A stretch of DNA of 10,412 nucleotides, from NCBI GenBank assembly GCA_034696485.1, contig JAQIWT010001539.1:1-10412 (forward strand). Reading direction: 5' to 3'. Position 1 is the stretch's first letter, and the number at the start of each line of letters is the position of its first letter. The stretch comes from Isohypsibius dastychi (Eukaryota > Tardigrada > Eutardigrada > Parachela > Isohypsibiidae). Of the stretch, positions 1 through 7,465 are shown piece by piece. The notes under the pieces were generated by a model. The model had not been told where the DNA came from. It did not search any database and saw nothing but the letters and a program-made list of their open reading frames with translations. The position numbers and the translations under genes are program-made.

Positions 1-81
1 CGTCAGCGCCTGAAACGGCACCATCACTTCATAGTCTTCGACATAATCGCCGACGAGCATCAGGATGCGTTTTGCGGCCAT
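1..81 (-). CDS. DJ-1/PfpI family protein, N-terminal 27 codons only (cut by window edge)
   Basis: On the minus strand the frame starts at an ATG at 81 and runs open to base 1. The 27 residues begin MAAKRILMLVGDYVEDYEVM and continue with VPFQALT. Seen: a hydrophobic first beta strand (RILMLVGDY), then an acidic turn and a V-P-hydrophobic step. Known for the family: DJ-1/PfpI proteins have this opening, and the Glu in the turn (E18 here, the same number as in human DJ-1) supports the nucleophilic Cys, which would lie outside the window. The wording is closest to the plant DJ-1D / bacterial PfpI branch, whose members include glyoxalase III-type or deglycase-like enzymes and stress proteins. The next gene starts only 62 bases away on the other strand. 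A Shine-Dalgarno-like GGAG precedes the start, which suggests a bacterial origin or a contaminant. Family call fairly sure; exact activity not determinable. Confidence 0.83.
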   Translation of the reverse strand, partial: MAAKRILMLVGDYVEDYEVMVPFQALT

Positions 82-89
82 CGTGATAT

Positions 90-93
90 CTCC
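90..93 (-). promoter_or_regulatory. Shine-Dalgarno-like GGAG upstream of the DJ-1/PfpI start
   Basis: On the minus strand the bases before the ATG at 81 read TTGGAG, then ATATCACG, then ATG. GGAG is therefore spaced 8 bases from the start codon, a normal bacterial ribosome-binding geometry. No other gene in the window has such a site at this spacing that I noticed. A four-base match can arise by chance, so this supports a bacterial origin only together with the bacterial-like protein. Confidence 0.45.
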
Positions 94-143
94 AACCTTC
101 CAATTACCCCCGGCGACGTTAGTAGGTCTTAGCGTCCACTTTC

Positions 144-842
144 ATGGGCAAGGAGTCGTCTCTGACTAGCAGAGAGTACACGGTATGGAACCAAAGCATC
201 AGGGATCCGGATGACGAGCTCGGTCCGGTTCAAAAGGTCGCCAAAGTCATTTACATGCTAGAAAAATTTGAACGGTGGATGGGCTTGGCTGCTGACTGGA
301 TGGAGCGCATGATCCATGTATTTAGCTTCGCTGACGAAAGGGTCACAATTGCGGCCCTCATGGCTCTTGGCGTTATCTCCCTCGCCCTCTCCCTTGCTCT
401 AACCATCATGTCACCGGGCCAGCTTGTGTTCGTTGGCTTTCTAGCTTGGTTTCTGCAACCCGCACTCAAACGAGTCACTCTGTCCAAACACTCGTCGGGA
501 ACTATAAAGTTGACCAAGAAGGAAAAATCCCCGAGACACAAGGTACAGACTGTCGCAATGCCTGAGAAGTTTCTTTCAATGGATGATGAGCAGAGTCTCC
601 GAGGAGACGGTCGACTTGCCCAGGCCGTCGCGATTGCCAAACTTGTCATGCGAACTCCGTCGCTCGCGCGGAATGTGTTTGCACGCGTGCCGACCGAAGA
701 TGAGCTTGGACATCGCTGGATCGCCAACCTGCAGCGGATTCCTGGCAGCCCTCCGGAGTCCGAGGAGGACGAGGATAATGAAAGTATACATGGAACATCT
801 CGTATTGAACCAGAGGCTGAGACCTGGCTCCGAGAACTATGA
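144..842 (+). CDS. MCTP/C2-type membrane protein, C-terminal part only (232 aa)
   Basis: The 232-aa frame starts at an ATG at 144, with an in-frame TAG at 123-125. Residues 35-66 form an amphipathic helix region with W46, W52 and a WMERMIHVFSFADERV stretch. Residues 68-104 are hydrophobic and broken by a Ser-Pro-Gly turn at 90-92, giving a membrane hairpin. A basic stretch follows (108-133). Near the end is ARVPTEDEL (180-188), then an acidic tail (205-214). The order helix-hairpin-basic-RVPxxxEL resembles the C-terminal end of MCTP-like proteins (multiple C2 and transmembrane domains; plant phosphoribosyltransferase C-terminal region) from plants and protists, which anchors them in ER membrane at contact sites. 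The C2 domains that normally precede it are missing, and there is no room for them before the DJ-1 gene. It is either a 5'-truncated gene, a last exon, or a genuinely short hairpin protein. Frame sure; family moderately sure. Confidence 0.62.
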   Translation: MGKESSLTSREYTVWNQSIRDPDDELGPVQKVAKVIYMLEKFERWMGLAADWMERMIHVFSFADERVTIAALMALGVISLALSLALTIMSPGQLVFVGFLAWFLQPALKRVTLSKHSSGTIKLTKKEKSPRHKVQTVAMPEKFLSMDDEQSLRGDGRLAQAVAIAKLVMRTPSLARNVFARVPTEDELGHRWIANLQRIPGSPPESEEDEDNESIHGTSRIEPEAETWLREL

Positions 843-1227
843 GGATATCGCCTGTATCATCTTAATGATAGTCTTAATATAGTTTTACGTAGGGGTCATC
901 TTTCGAGAGCTCACAACATTCGAACTCCTTGCGTCCACAGGAAATAATATAATTTTATCCGAAATTTGCAACTGAACTTGATACGCTATGGCGATGTCGA
1001 ATGCCAAAAGAAGTGATTCATCTACTTTCCTCCGGTCATGATTCCTCCCCCTTCGATGTCGGCAAGATAGTTCTAAAACATATTTTCATTACACTAACAA
1101 ACTATGAAGGACTCACTAGCAAAAATAATCAAGGTTTTAGCAGTATTGTGAAACAAATTTTATCAAGGGTGTGGAAAGTATGTACCTTTCTGGAACTTCA
1201 CTGGAGTCGACAAGCGAATCGAGAAGA
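843..1227. other. Convergent 3' spacer, no gene seen
   Basis: These 385 bases separate the stop codon of the MCTP-like frame from the stop codon of the minus-strand TOG-like gene, so they should hold both 3' UTRs. The stretch is AT-richer than the genes. I see no AATAAA signal on either strand, no convincing hairpin terminator and no tRNA. A short open stretch at 1001-1231 on the plus strand has no recognisable protein character. Confidence 0.6.
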
Positions 1228-4188
1228 TTAATGGCCCTTGGAGTTCGACCGACGTGACCTTGTTTTCCGGGGAGTGATGACGGTGATTCCGCCACGTCCC
1301 TCAACCTCCTGTACGGATACTTCGTCAGGGTCCTGGACGCGTCTCGAGCGCACCACGGGATGCATTCCACTGTCAGCCACCTCAACAGCTGGAAATCGAC
1401 CCTTAGGAGGTGAGGGACGACGTGTGCTCCGTCTAAGCACGGGTTCCTCATCGACTTGTTGCTCCTTCTCTGCGAAGTCTTCTCCTTGGGCCTCACTTTG
1501 AGACGCAGACGTACCAAACACGTAGAACACCAGCCCACCAAGGACAACGACCAAGGTGGTCATCGAGGTAGAAGAACCGATGTCAGAAGACGGCTCAACC
1601 TTATCAAGCGGCTCAACAGCGGATTTAGGCACGGTTTCAATTGGATCAGCGATAATCTCGTCAACGACCTCTTCAATTTTACCTGAGTCCAATCCCGCAT
1701 TTTCGTAGAGTTCTGGCGGCACATTGTGCAAATTTTCCATCTCCTCAGAAGACGGATCTTCCATAGCATCCAATAGGCTATCCTCAAGATGTTTCTCATC
1801 TTCAACATCGGTGGAGCTGGTCAAGCGATCCTCCACTGCCACTCGAGTTTCATCATCGTTATTGCCTTCTACATCTTCATTGACAATCTTTCCCGCATCC
1901 TCCACGTCCGATTCCAGGTCGGATTCGATTGGCTCACTGTTCGTTGGCATTTCATCGTTCATGATAACAGACACCTCCCCAGAGCCATTCTCCTCCTCCG
2001 AGACCAAATCAGAATCTTCGTCAATGCGTTCCTCTGCCTCCTGACTTATATCTGCTTCAGTAATTCGATCCTCCAAGACAACTTCGTCCTCCTTTGAATG
2101 ATCAGAATCAACGTCAAATCTTGACTTAAACAGGTCGGGATGGGATTGATGATCCGGAACTTGGATGATGGTCTCTTGATCAACATTTGGTGCCGAAAAA
2201 GTCAAAGACCACAACGATATCGAGAGGAAAACAAGAAAGGGAATCAATGCAAGGGGAAGCAGCAAGGCACCCCAGGATCTGCCTTTATTCGGTGCATTCT
2301 CCATCAGTTTGTTATCAGACTTTGACGAAATTTGCGAGGACCTCGTCTCAGTTACCACGTCGAAAGCTGACGAAGCAGGGACTTCCTGAAGAGGTGGAAG
2401 CTCGATGAGTCCACCAACAAACTGTTCAGTGAAAAGACCATCCCTGGTGGCATTAACTCGCGGGGAATTATCTGCCATTTCAAATCTTCTGTTTAACTTT
2501 CTGGCCAACAATATGCCGCCGACTGGAGATGAATCCACATCATCTTGAACTTTAATGTAGGCATCGCTCGCAGAAACAACATGGCCATCTGGCGAGAGAT
2601 GCTGTTGGTATGATGGGGAATATGGTAGACTACGAATTGACGCGGGTGTTCTCAATGGCGTCTGTGCGTCCACAAGCGACTGCATATCCTGGGACATCCT
2701 CCTACTCGTGTTGGCTGTGAAGGGCACCAACCGCGAGCTGGGAGGTGCGGAAATGGGGGGGCGAGGCGCGGGCTCGAGACCAAGTGCACGAGAGGTTTCA
2801 GGGTACTCGTTGGAGAATTGCCTAAGATATGACACCTGCTCTTCTGTACATATCTCCTTCAACTTGCTCACAATTCGTTCCTCAATCCAGCTCGCCGGTC
2901 GCAGAAGTGCAAAATCTTTCAGAGAAGTTCGCGCGATTTGGCGCGTCTCCGGGTCTTGGTCCACAAAGAATTGCACGACCGCCTCAGCAAGTGCCTCATC
3001 CCTATCCGGAATGACGGTTTCGCTCGCGTGAATCAAGTTAAAAATGAGGTTAGCCGCTACACGACGTGCTGATACGTTTTTGGATGCACCCATGTCGTAT
3101 CCCATGAGGTACGAAAGGTTTAATTCAGGACATGCCAAGAAGAGGTTGAAAAGACATCGCACACCAGCCTCTTGCGCAGTTTTGCATCCGGTCGACAGCG
3201 AACTTGCCAGCTTACTGAGCGGTCCGATCATTTCGCGAGAGAAATTGCGCAGCTCCTGTTTGCTTACCTTGGAACTCATGCTGGAGTATTGACAAACAGC
3301 CTCTACACAAGCGCATGCCGCCAGAGCTATCTGTGATCGACCGTTATTAAGGTGCATGCCTAACGGAATTGCAAGTCGGATGAGGCCCTCCCCATCGACG
3401 TCGTCTTGGCGAAGCATCTCGTCGAGACGTAACAAGGAGTCTCTAACCCGTGTCCATGCCAGCTGGCTCAGCAAAACATCTTTAAGTTGCTCGATTTCAT
3501 CTTGTTTCTTGGTCGCAGACATGCTTGGTTTAGACGCCGAACCTAGGCCGGGCGGTAGCGACGACATTGATCTTCGCGGAGGTTTCAGAGCAGACTCCAG
3601 ACCACGCAATGGCAAATTTACAAGCGTTTGGCTATCAAAGGATTCGTCGACGAAGGTTACTCGACCTTGGCCTCCAACTATCATAGTGGATTCTCTCCAA
3701 GGTGAGGGCTGGAGCAGTGGGATTCGGAGATCCGTTTCCACTGCCACGGAGAGTTCTTCGCTTGCAGTCGACGAACTACTCGAGCCAAAGCTGAGAGGAA
3801 CAGGGACGTTCGTAAACCTGCTTTGCTCAAAGACGACCTGCTGTGTATCAGGAGACCTCGGCTGCGTCTCGACGCTTTCTCCAAGGAGCTGTTTGAGAAA
3901 GTGCTCTTTGGAAAAAATTCTTGCGTCAAATTCCTTAGCCGATTCTTTTTTATCTGCCGTCGAGGCCGGAATTGACCTATGTTCAACCGACCTTGACTTG
4001 ACCTGTATCGATGCAGACTGGTTGAATGGTTTGGACCGACCAGATCCAATGTTCTCGCGGTTCTCAGTGTCGTGTGATGGCGTAGTGTTATTGGCCAGAA
4101 GCTGTTTGCTCGAAGAGGTGTTTGAAGATGTTTTGAGCTTGCGATGAGGGATGGCCGAGTTTGTAATCTCGCCGATCACGTCACTCAT
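1228..4188 (-). CDS. Two-pass membrane protein with a TOG/HEAT-like domain and an acidic loop (986 aa)
   Basis: The first ATG is at 4188; the frame is open a little further (a GTG at 4212) but has a stop just before that, so ATG is chosen. Layout: residues 1-227, Ser/Thr/Lys-rich and probably disordered; about 229-458, a helical array resembling a TOG/CLASP_N domain (W..R..L..L in its first helix, W245; later a GRSQIALAACACVEAV helix, an SARRVAANLIFNLI helix and a DPETRQIARTSL helix); 470-635, Pro/Ser-rich with several SP/TP sites (about 510-532); membrane segment 639-665; loop 666-873; membrane segment about 874-892; then a basic tail with RRSTRR and PRKTRSRRS. About a third of the loop is Asp/Glu. 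Both termini would face the same side, presumably cytosol or nucleoplasm, with the loop in the lumen. TOG domains bind tubulin, so a membrane-microtubule link is my inference. A generic HEAT/armadillo fold is the main alternative. Gene sure; domain moderate. Confidence 0.8.
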   Translation of the reverse strand: MSDVIGEITNSAIPHRKLKTSSNTSSSKQLLANNTTPSHDTENRENIGSGRSKPFNQSASIQVKSRSVEHRSIPASTADKKESAKEFDARIFSKEHFLKQLLGESVETQPRSPDTQQVVFEQSRFTNVPVPLSFGSSSSSTASEELSVAVETDLRIPLLQPSPWRESTMIVGGQGRVTFVDESFDSQTLVNLPLRGLESALKPPRRSMSSLPPGLGSASKPSMSATKKQDEIEQLKDVLLSQLAWTRVRDSLLRLDEMLRQDDVDGEGLIRLAIPLGMHLNNGRSQIALAACACVEAVCQYSSMSSKVSKQELRNFSREMIGPLSKLASSLSTGCKTAQEAGVRCLFNLFLACPELNLSYLMGYDMGASKNVSARRVAANLIFNLIHASETVIPDRDEALAEAVVQFFVDQDPETRQIARTSLKDFALLRPASWIEERIVSKLKEICTEEQVSYLRQFSNEYPETSRALGLEPAPRPPISAPPSSRLVPFTANTSRRMSQDMQSLVDAQTPLRTPASIRSLPYSPSYQQHLSPDGHVVSASDAYIKVQDDVDSSPVGGILLARKLNRRFEMADNSPRVNATRDGLFTEQFVGGLIELPPLQEVPASSAFDVVTETRSSQISSKSDNKLMENAPNKGRSWGALLLPLALIPFLVFLSISLWSLTFSAPNVDQETIIQVPDHQSHPDLFKSRFDVDSDHSKEDEVVLEDRITEADISQEAEERIDEDSDLVSEEENGSGEVSVIMNDEMPTNSEPIESDLESDVEDAGKIVNEDVEGNNDDETRVAVEDRLTSSTDVEDEKHLEDSLLDAMEDPSSEEMENLHNVPPELYENAGLDSGKIEEVVDEIIADPIETVPKSAVEPLDKVEPSSDIGSSTSMTTLVVVLGGLVFYVFGTSASQSEAQGEDFAEKEQQVDEEPVLRRSTRRPSPPKGRFPAVEVADSGMHPVVRSRRVQDPDEVSVQEVEGRGGITVITPRKTRSRRSNSKGH

Positions 4189-5261
4189 TCTTCTCAATTT
4201 GAATTCGGACACAATAGGTTATTGGGCGGAAAGCTTGTCTTCTGTCAGGTCTGTTCCAACTCGAATATTAGTCAGGCCTGTATTGACAACGTTAAACTTG
4301 AGGCTCACCGAAGACTCTTCTCGCCTAGTTACGTAGTATTTTTTTGTTCGCGCGTTCTTATGAAGACCGAACTCAGCTCCCATAATTACAAGGATAACAC
4401 AGTCCTCCAATGCTACCCTCGTCTGACCTCTGACTTGTATGGTTGATCGACCGAGCGACACCGACTCAATACAGAGCCCCGTAGTTGGCCGAAACGAGCT
4501 ACTCCTTGGACGCACTACCACCCACCGAGCGAGGAGTCTCTCACCTTGGTGGTAGTCACTCACTCGCTCCTTTGCTCCCACTGCACCGACGAGTAAGACC
4601 GGCGAGAGCGAGACTGGCTGCTGGGACGTCTATGATTGACCTGCCACGCGACCGACGACACGAAATTCTCTTTCTCCTTTTATTTTATTATTTGGATGAA
4701 TTTTTTACCTGATTGTGACCTCATCATCATCCGCACAAAGAGTCGCTCATCATCATCATCATGTGGGGAATTATTCGCAGCGAGGGTAACGTTCATCTCC
4801 GTCGTAGTTAATAACTAACGAATACGATACAGAATGTACAGAGTTGTCTACGTGGAATATACAACGAGAACCGACTTCTCTCACAGATGATCCCCTATAC
4901 GTGAAAATGAGCTGTAAAAGAGGTCAACAGATCTGGGTCTGTGTCCCACGTGCACACGCCATCAGTCCATGCACGTTGGTCCTTTCGGCGCATCTCAGAT
5001 CTCAGCATTTCAAAATGCGATGAAATAGATTTTAAAAACCAAGTCCAAGATGGATTCATTAAAAAAAGACTCTTTCTTCCTCTTTCAATACAGCGCGCCT
5101 CTCTCAACGCTCTAGAAGTGAATATAATTGGATACATTATGTGGTGAAAGGTGACCGACCGATTTGGTATCGTCCCCGAAACGACTCTCCCCCACACAAG
5201 CTTTCATTATATTAGGTCGAGTAGGTGGTGCTTCAGGAGCCCGCTTTTATTCCAAGAACAA
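4189..5261. other. Divergent intergenic region / shared promoter
   Basis: This is the longest gene-free stretch: 1073 bases between two divergent start codons. It should carry both 5' UTRs and both promoters. Visible contents: a possible stem (ACTACCACC at 4514-4522 pairing with GGTGGTAGT at 4548-4556); a T-rich patch at 4671-4707; a (TCA)n microsatellite at 4721-4762; a branch-point-like TAACTAAC at 4812-4819 followed by a CAG at 4830-4832, which could end a small 5'-UTR intron of the plus-strand gene. Open stretches on both strands here (for example minus 4219-4383) show no protein family character, and splicing the latter onto the TOG-like gene does not keep frame at the splice sites I tried. 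Confidence 0.55.
4721..4762 (+). repeat. (TCA)n / (CAT)n microsatellite
   Basis: Three TCA units at 4721-4729 and, after a 17-base interruption, about five more at 4747-4762. It is a simple short tandem repeat in the divergent spacer, likely length-variable. It is not inside a recognised coding region. Confidence 0.8.
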
Positions 5262-6371
5262 ATGAACGATGCATCAACCAAGAGAAACTCTGCGCGCTTC
5301 TCGGCAAGCAGCGCAAGTACCTCGAGGAACCAAAAGAGAGGCAGTGCGAGGGAGCGGGACGATGGAGGCGGTATCGTACCGAACACATTCTTAGAATCTA
5401 GCGGTAACCTCATCCTGGAGACGGAACAGAAAAATATTTACGACATGCGGAGGCTCTCTGCACGAGATTTCGTTGGAGAAGCCACCCCTATAAATCGGGG
5501 ACAGTTAATTGATCTTTATGCCGTCGAAGAGTTGAATGAAAGACGAAGATATTTAAGTAACCCCTTTAAACGAGCAAAGGCCACGATATCAAGGCGACGG
5601 GATTCACTTGACGATCTTGAATTCGATGAGCGCGAGAATGTTGGATTTCGGTATCCACTCCTTGAAAGACTTGACCCAAAGTCATTGAAAGAATTCAAGC
5701 GTGAATTAGAAATGGCTGAAGAAATGCGGATTGAGCTCAATTCCTCGCGGGACGCAAGTCAACAGATTCTCCAGCCAGAACCAAGAATGTTAATCAAGAA
5801 ACGCCATTGGGCATTGATTTTTCCAGAGTTGCAGCAGGTAAATCCCGCGATTAACCATTTCTTAGATGCCACGTTCGGAGATATCGAACAATGGCTGAAA
5901 CGAGCGACTGTTCCGGCACCAAACAATCGGAACTTCATTAAGCGCTTAAATAATAAATTATCTGAAGCATGGTCTCAGAGCTACTCCTATGGTCTTGCTC
6001 AGATCCAACAATGTTTACCTTTCGTTGGTACCACTGACCACCCAATGTCTACTTATCGCATTGAGGAGGGTGATGAATTTCCTCAGTGGGACATGGTCGA
6101 AGACGTCAAGAAGAAAGGTGATGTTGACTCAAAAAAGCTATCGACTACATCATCTGTAACATTTTTTTCTTCGAGATCGATGCGAGGATCCCTTCCAGAG
6201 GTGCGTGAAAGTGTTGAGGACCTCTCGCTTGATCTTGGGATGTCTCGTCGCAAAATATCCTCTATGAGGCCTTCGATATCGGATAGTGTTGGTCACGAAG
6301 ATAGTTGGCGAATGACGTCCAAGTCTAATTTTGAAACTAGCCACTTCGGTGAGGAGGGCTCGAGAGATTGA
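5262..6371 (+). CDS. Hypothetical protein, 369 aa, unrecognised
   Basis: I do not recognise this protein. The frame is open upstream to a GTG at 5151, but the first ATG is at 5262 and begins MNDASTKRNS; it is chosen as a eukaryotic start with A at -3. Residues 1-38 are Ser/Arg-rich and look disordered. Residues 60-175 are rich in charged residues and include basophilic-kinase-like sites (RRLS at 63-66, RRRDS at 111-115) and a charged helix (about 136-160). The best-ordered part is about 178-255, with aromatics and a regular hydrophobic pattern (HWALIFPEL, INHFLDATFGDIEQWLKRA, then NNKLSEAWSQSYSYGLAQIQ). The tail from about 285 is Ser-rich again. There is no signal peptide, membrane segment, Cys/His metal motif or catalytic motif. 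It looks like a soluble, possibly phospho-regulated scaffold with one small helical domain. Its convergent neighbour is the PHD-finger gene, 165 bases from stop to stop. Confidence 0.75.
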   Translation: MNDASTKRNSARFSASSASTSRNQKRGSARERDDGGGIVPNTFLESSGNLILETEQKNIYDMRRLSARDFVGEATPINRGQLIDLYAVEELNERRRYLSNPFKRAKATISRRRDSLDDLEFDERENVGFRYPLLERLDPKSLKEFKRELEMAEEMRIELNSSRDASQQILQPEPRMLIKKRHWALIFPELQQVNPAINHFLDATFGDIEQWLKRATVPAPNNRNFIKRLNNKLSEAWSQSYSYGLAQIQQCLPFVGTTDHPMSTYRIEEGDEFPQWDMVEDVKKKGDVDSKKLSTTSSVTFFSSRSMRGSLPEVRESVEDLSLDLGMSRRKISSMRPSISDSVGHEDSWRMTSKSNFETSHFGEEGSRD

Positions 6372-6536
6372 CTGATATATTAGTGATGTGGGGCATCTGC
6401 CTACGCAAAATTGATTTTTGTTGACACAGTAAATACTCAACGTCATTTCCGATTTACATACAGCGCTATATACAGGGAAACGTGTTCATATTTAGCGCAA
6501 CGCGAGCATAGTCGTGTGCAATACAAAGCCACCAAA
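6372..6536. other. Convergent 3' spacer, 165 bases
   Basis: Stop-to-stop gap between the 369-aa protein (plus) and the PHD-finger gene (minus). It must hold both 3' UTRs. I see no canonical AATAAA and no RNA gene. Confidence 0.5.
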
Positions 6537-7187
6537 TTATTCGAGCTCACCTAGCTGCTCTTGGGACTGCCCAGAATCCGTTCCAACTCTTCTGCGTGAT
6601 CGTGTCAGAACACGACCTCCATCTCCGGAACTTTGAATTGGTGAGTAGAGTGAAATATTCGAACCCGTTGGGCCTGCCGGAAGAATTATTGTCTTCGTCG
6701 CCTCTGAGAGACTTCTGCTGCGCTTCTTTTGAATTGAGGACAGATTTTGACCTCCATTCGACGAGCCCTCAATTCCCATTGGAGGTTCCGTAGTTCCATA
6801 AGATTGATCACTTGACAATGCCTCATCAGGCTTGGTATATGTTGTGTCTGATGATAATGATGGGATGAGGAGCGGTGGGGTGGTTCGTTTTCTCGTTGGC
6901 CTTATCTCCTCCACCTGGTACGTATCAGGTGCCTTTCTCGTCCGAGTGGATCCCATCCGAAGAGATATGTTTGGATCTGCCGGGCGCTTTGGTCTCCCGT
7001 CCCGGCAATTGCTGCATGACCACCAGTCTACTGCCTTCACGCTGCCCAACACATACGTTGCGCAGTAAACATGAACTTTCTTGTTGTTGCATCCAGCGCA
7101 AACAAGCGAAGGCTGACCGTTCACCACAAGGGCAGGACAGAGCTCGCAAGAATTTGCCTTTGTCCGATCAAAGTCGGTTGCGTACAT
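6537..7187 (-). CDS. PHD-finger protein (216 aa as an uninterrupted frame)
   Basis: The ATG at 7187 opens a 216-aa frame. Residues 14-61 form a full C4HC3 PHD finger: C14-x2-C17, C30-x2-C33, H39-x2-C42, C58-x2-C61, with the usual aromatic two residues before the seventh ligand (WWSCSNC). PHD fingers bind two zinc ions and commonly read histone H3 tails by methylation state, so a nuclear chromatin-reader role follows from the family. Which mark is read cannot be told: the first loop (ALVVNGQPSL) lacks an obvious aromatic cage. The rest (62-216) is Pro/Ser/Thr/Arg-rich and disordered, with basic clusters usable as nuclear localisation signals (PTRKRT, QKKRSRS, TRSRRR). The finger sits right at the N-terminus, and a stop lies 12 bases upstream. 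A plausible upstream exon (described separately) suggests the true protein may be longer. Confidence 0.8.
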   Translation of the reverse strand: MYATDFDRTKANSCELCPALVVNGQPSLVCAGCNNKKVHVYCATYVLGSVKAVDWWSCSNCRDGRPKRPADPNISLRMGSTRTRKAPDTYQVEEIRPTRKRTTPPLLIPSLSSDTTYTKPDEALSSDQSYGTTEPPMGIEGSSNGGQNLSSIQKKRSRSLSEATKTIILPAGPTGSNISLYSPIQSSGDGGRVLTRSRRRVGTDSGQSQEQLGELE

Positions 7188-7193
7188 TTCCGC

Positions 7194-7465
7194 CTCGCCT
7201 CACCAGACGCTACGGCCACAGGTTTTTTCCGCCTCACCTGTCCCAGCTCATCTTTGCACAGAACACGGACCAATTTGAGAACCTTGAGGCCAAACTCTCG
7301 TCCTCGGATTTGTCGCCCCTTTCTTGCTGAGTTGTACCGATGCTGTATTTTATTTAAAATATCTCGAGGTGCCTGCCTGAAACGCTCATATCGGTGATCG
7401 CGAGCCCTCTTGGTCCCAGTCTCCGTCTTGTGTCGCGCAACGCGTTGTCGTTCTTGTTGTTTAAG
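7194..7465 (-). other. Possible upstream exon and 44-base intron of the PHD-finger gene
   Basis: On the minus strand a stop-free frame of 76 codons (7465 to 7238) ends in CAG followed by GTGAGG, a near-perfect splice donor at 7237. Removing a 44-base intron (7237-7194, ending GCGAG) or an 80-base one (7237-7158, ending ACAAAG) joins this frame exactly to the PHD-finger frame. The added peptide is strongly basic and would fit a chromatin protein. Against it: no ATG in that frame, so another upstream exon is needed; no pyrimidine tract before either acceptor; and other frames here are also open. A second GTGAGG lies at 7203 within a near-repeat (GGTGAGGCG twice). Confidence 0.28.

Noticed and set aside
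905-935. tRNA-like TTCGAA box in the convergent spacer
   Set aside because: The flanking bases do not form a T stem, and no acceptor or anticodon arm can be found around it.
3356-4147. 263-codon open frame on the plus strand opposite the TOG-like gene
   Set aside because: It mirrors the Ser/Leu/Arg-rich N-terminal coding of the minus-strand gene and shows no domain of its own; the minus frame is 986 codons with a clear domain layout.
4189-4212. GTG start eight codons upstream for the TOG-like protein
   Set aside because: A nuclear eukaryotic gene is expected to start at ATG; the ATG at 4188 is the first in the frame, and the GTG is just after a stop.
4219-4383. 54-codon minus-strand ATG frame as a first exon of the TOG-like gene
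   Set aside because: It has a GTGAGC donor-like site, but the acceptors available before the ATG at 4188 do not join it in the right phase.
5151-5261. GTG-started 37-residue extension of the 369-aa protein
   Set aside because: No ATG lies in it and its composition differs from the main protein; the ATG at 5262 is the more likely start.
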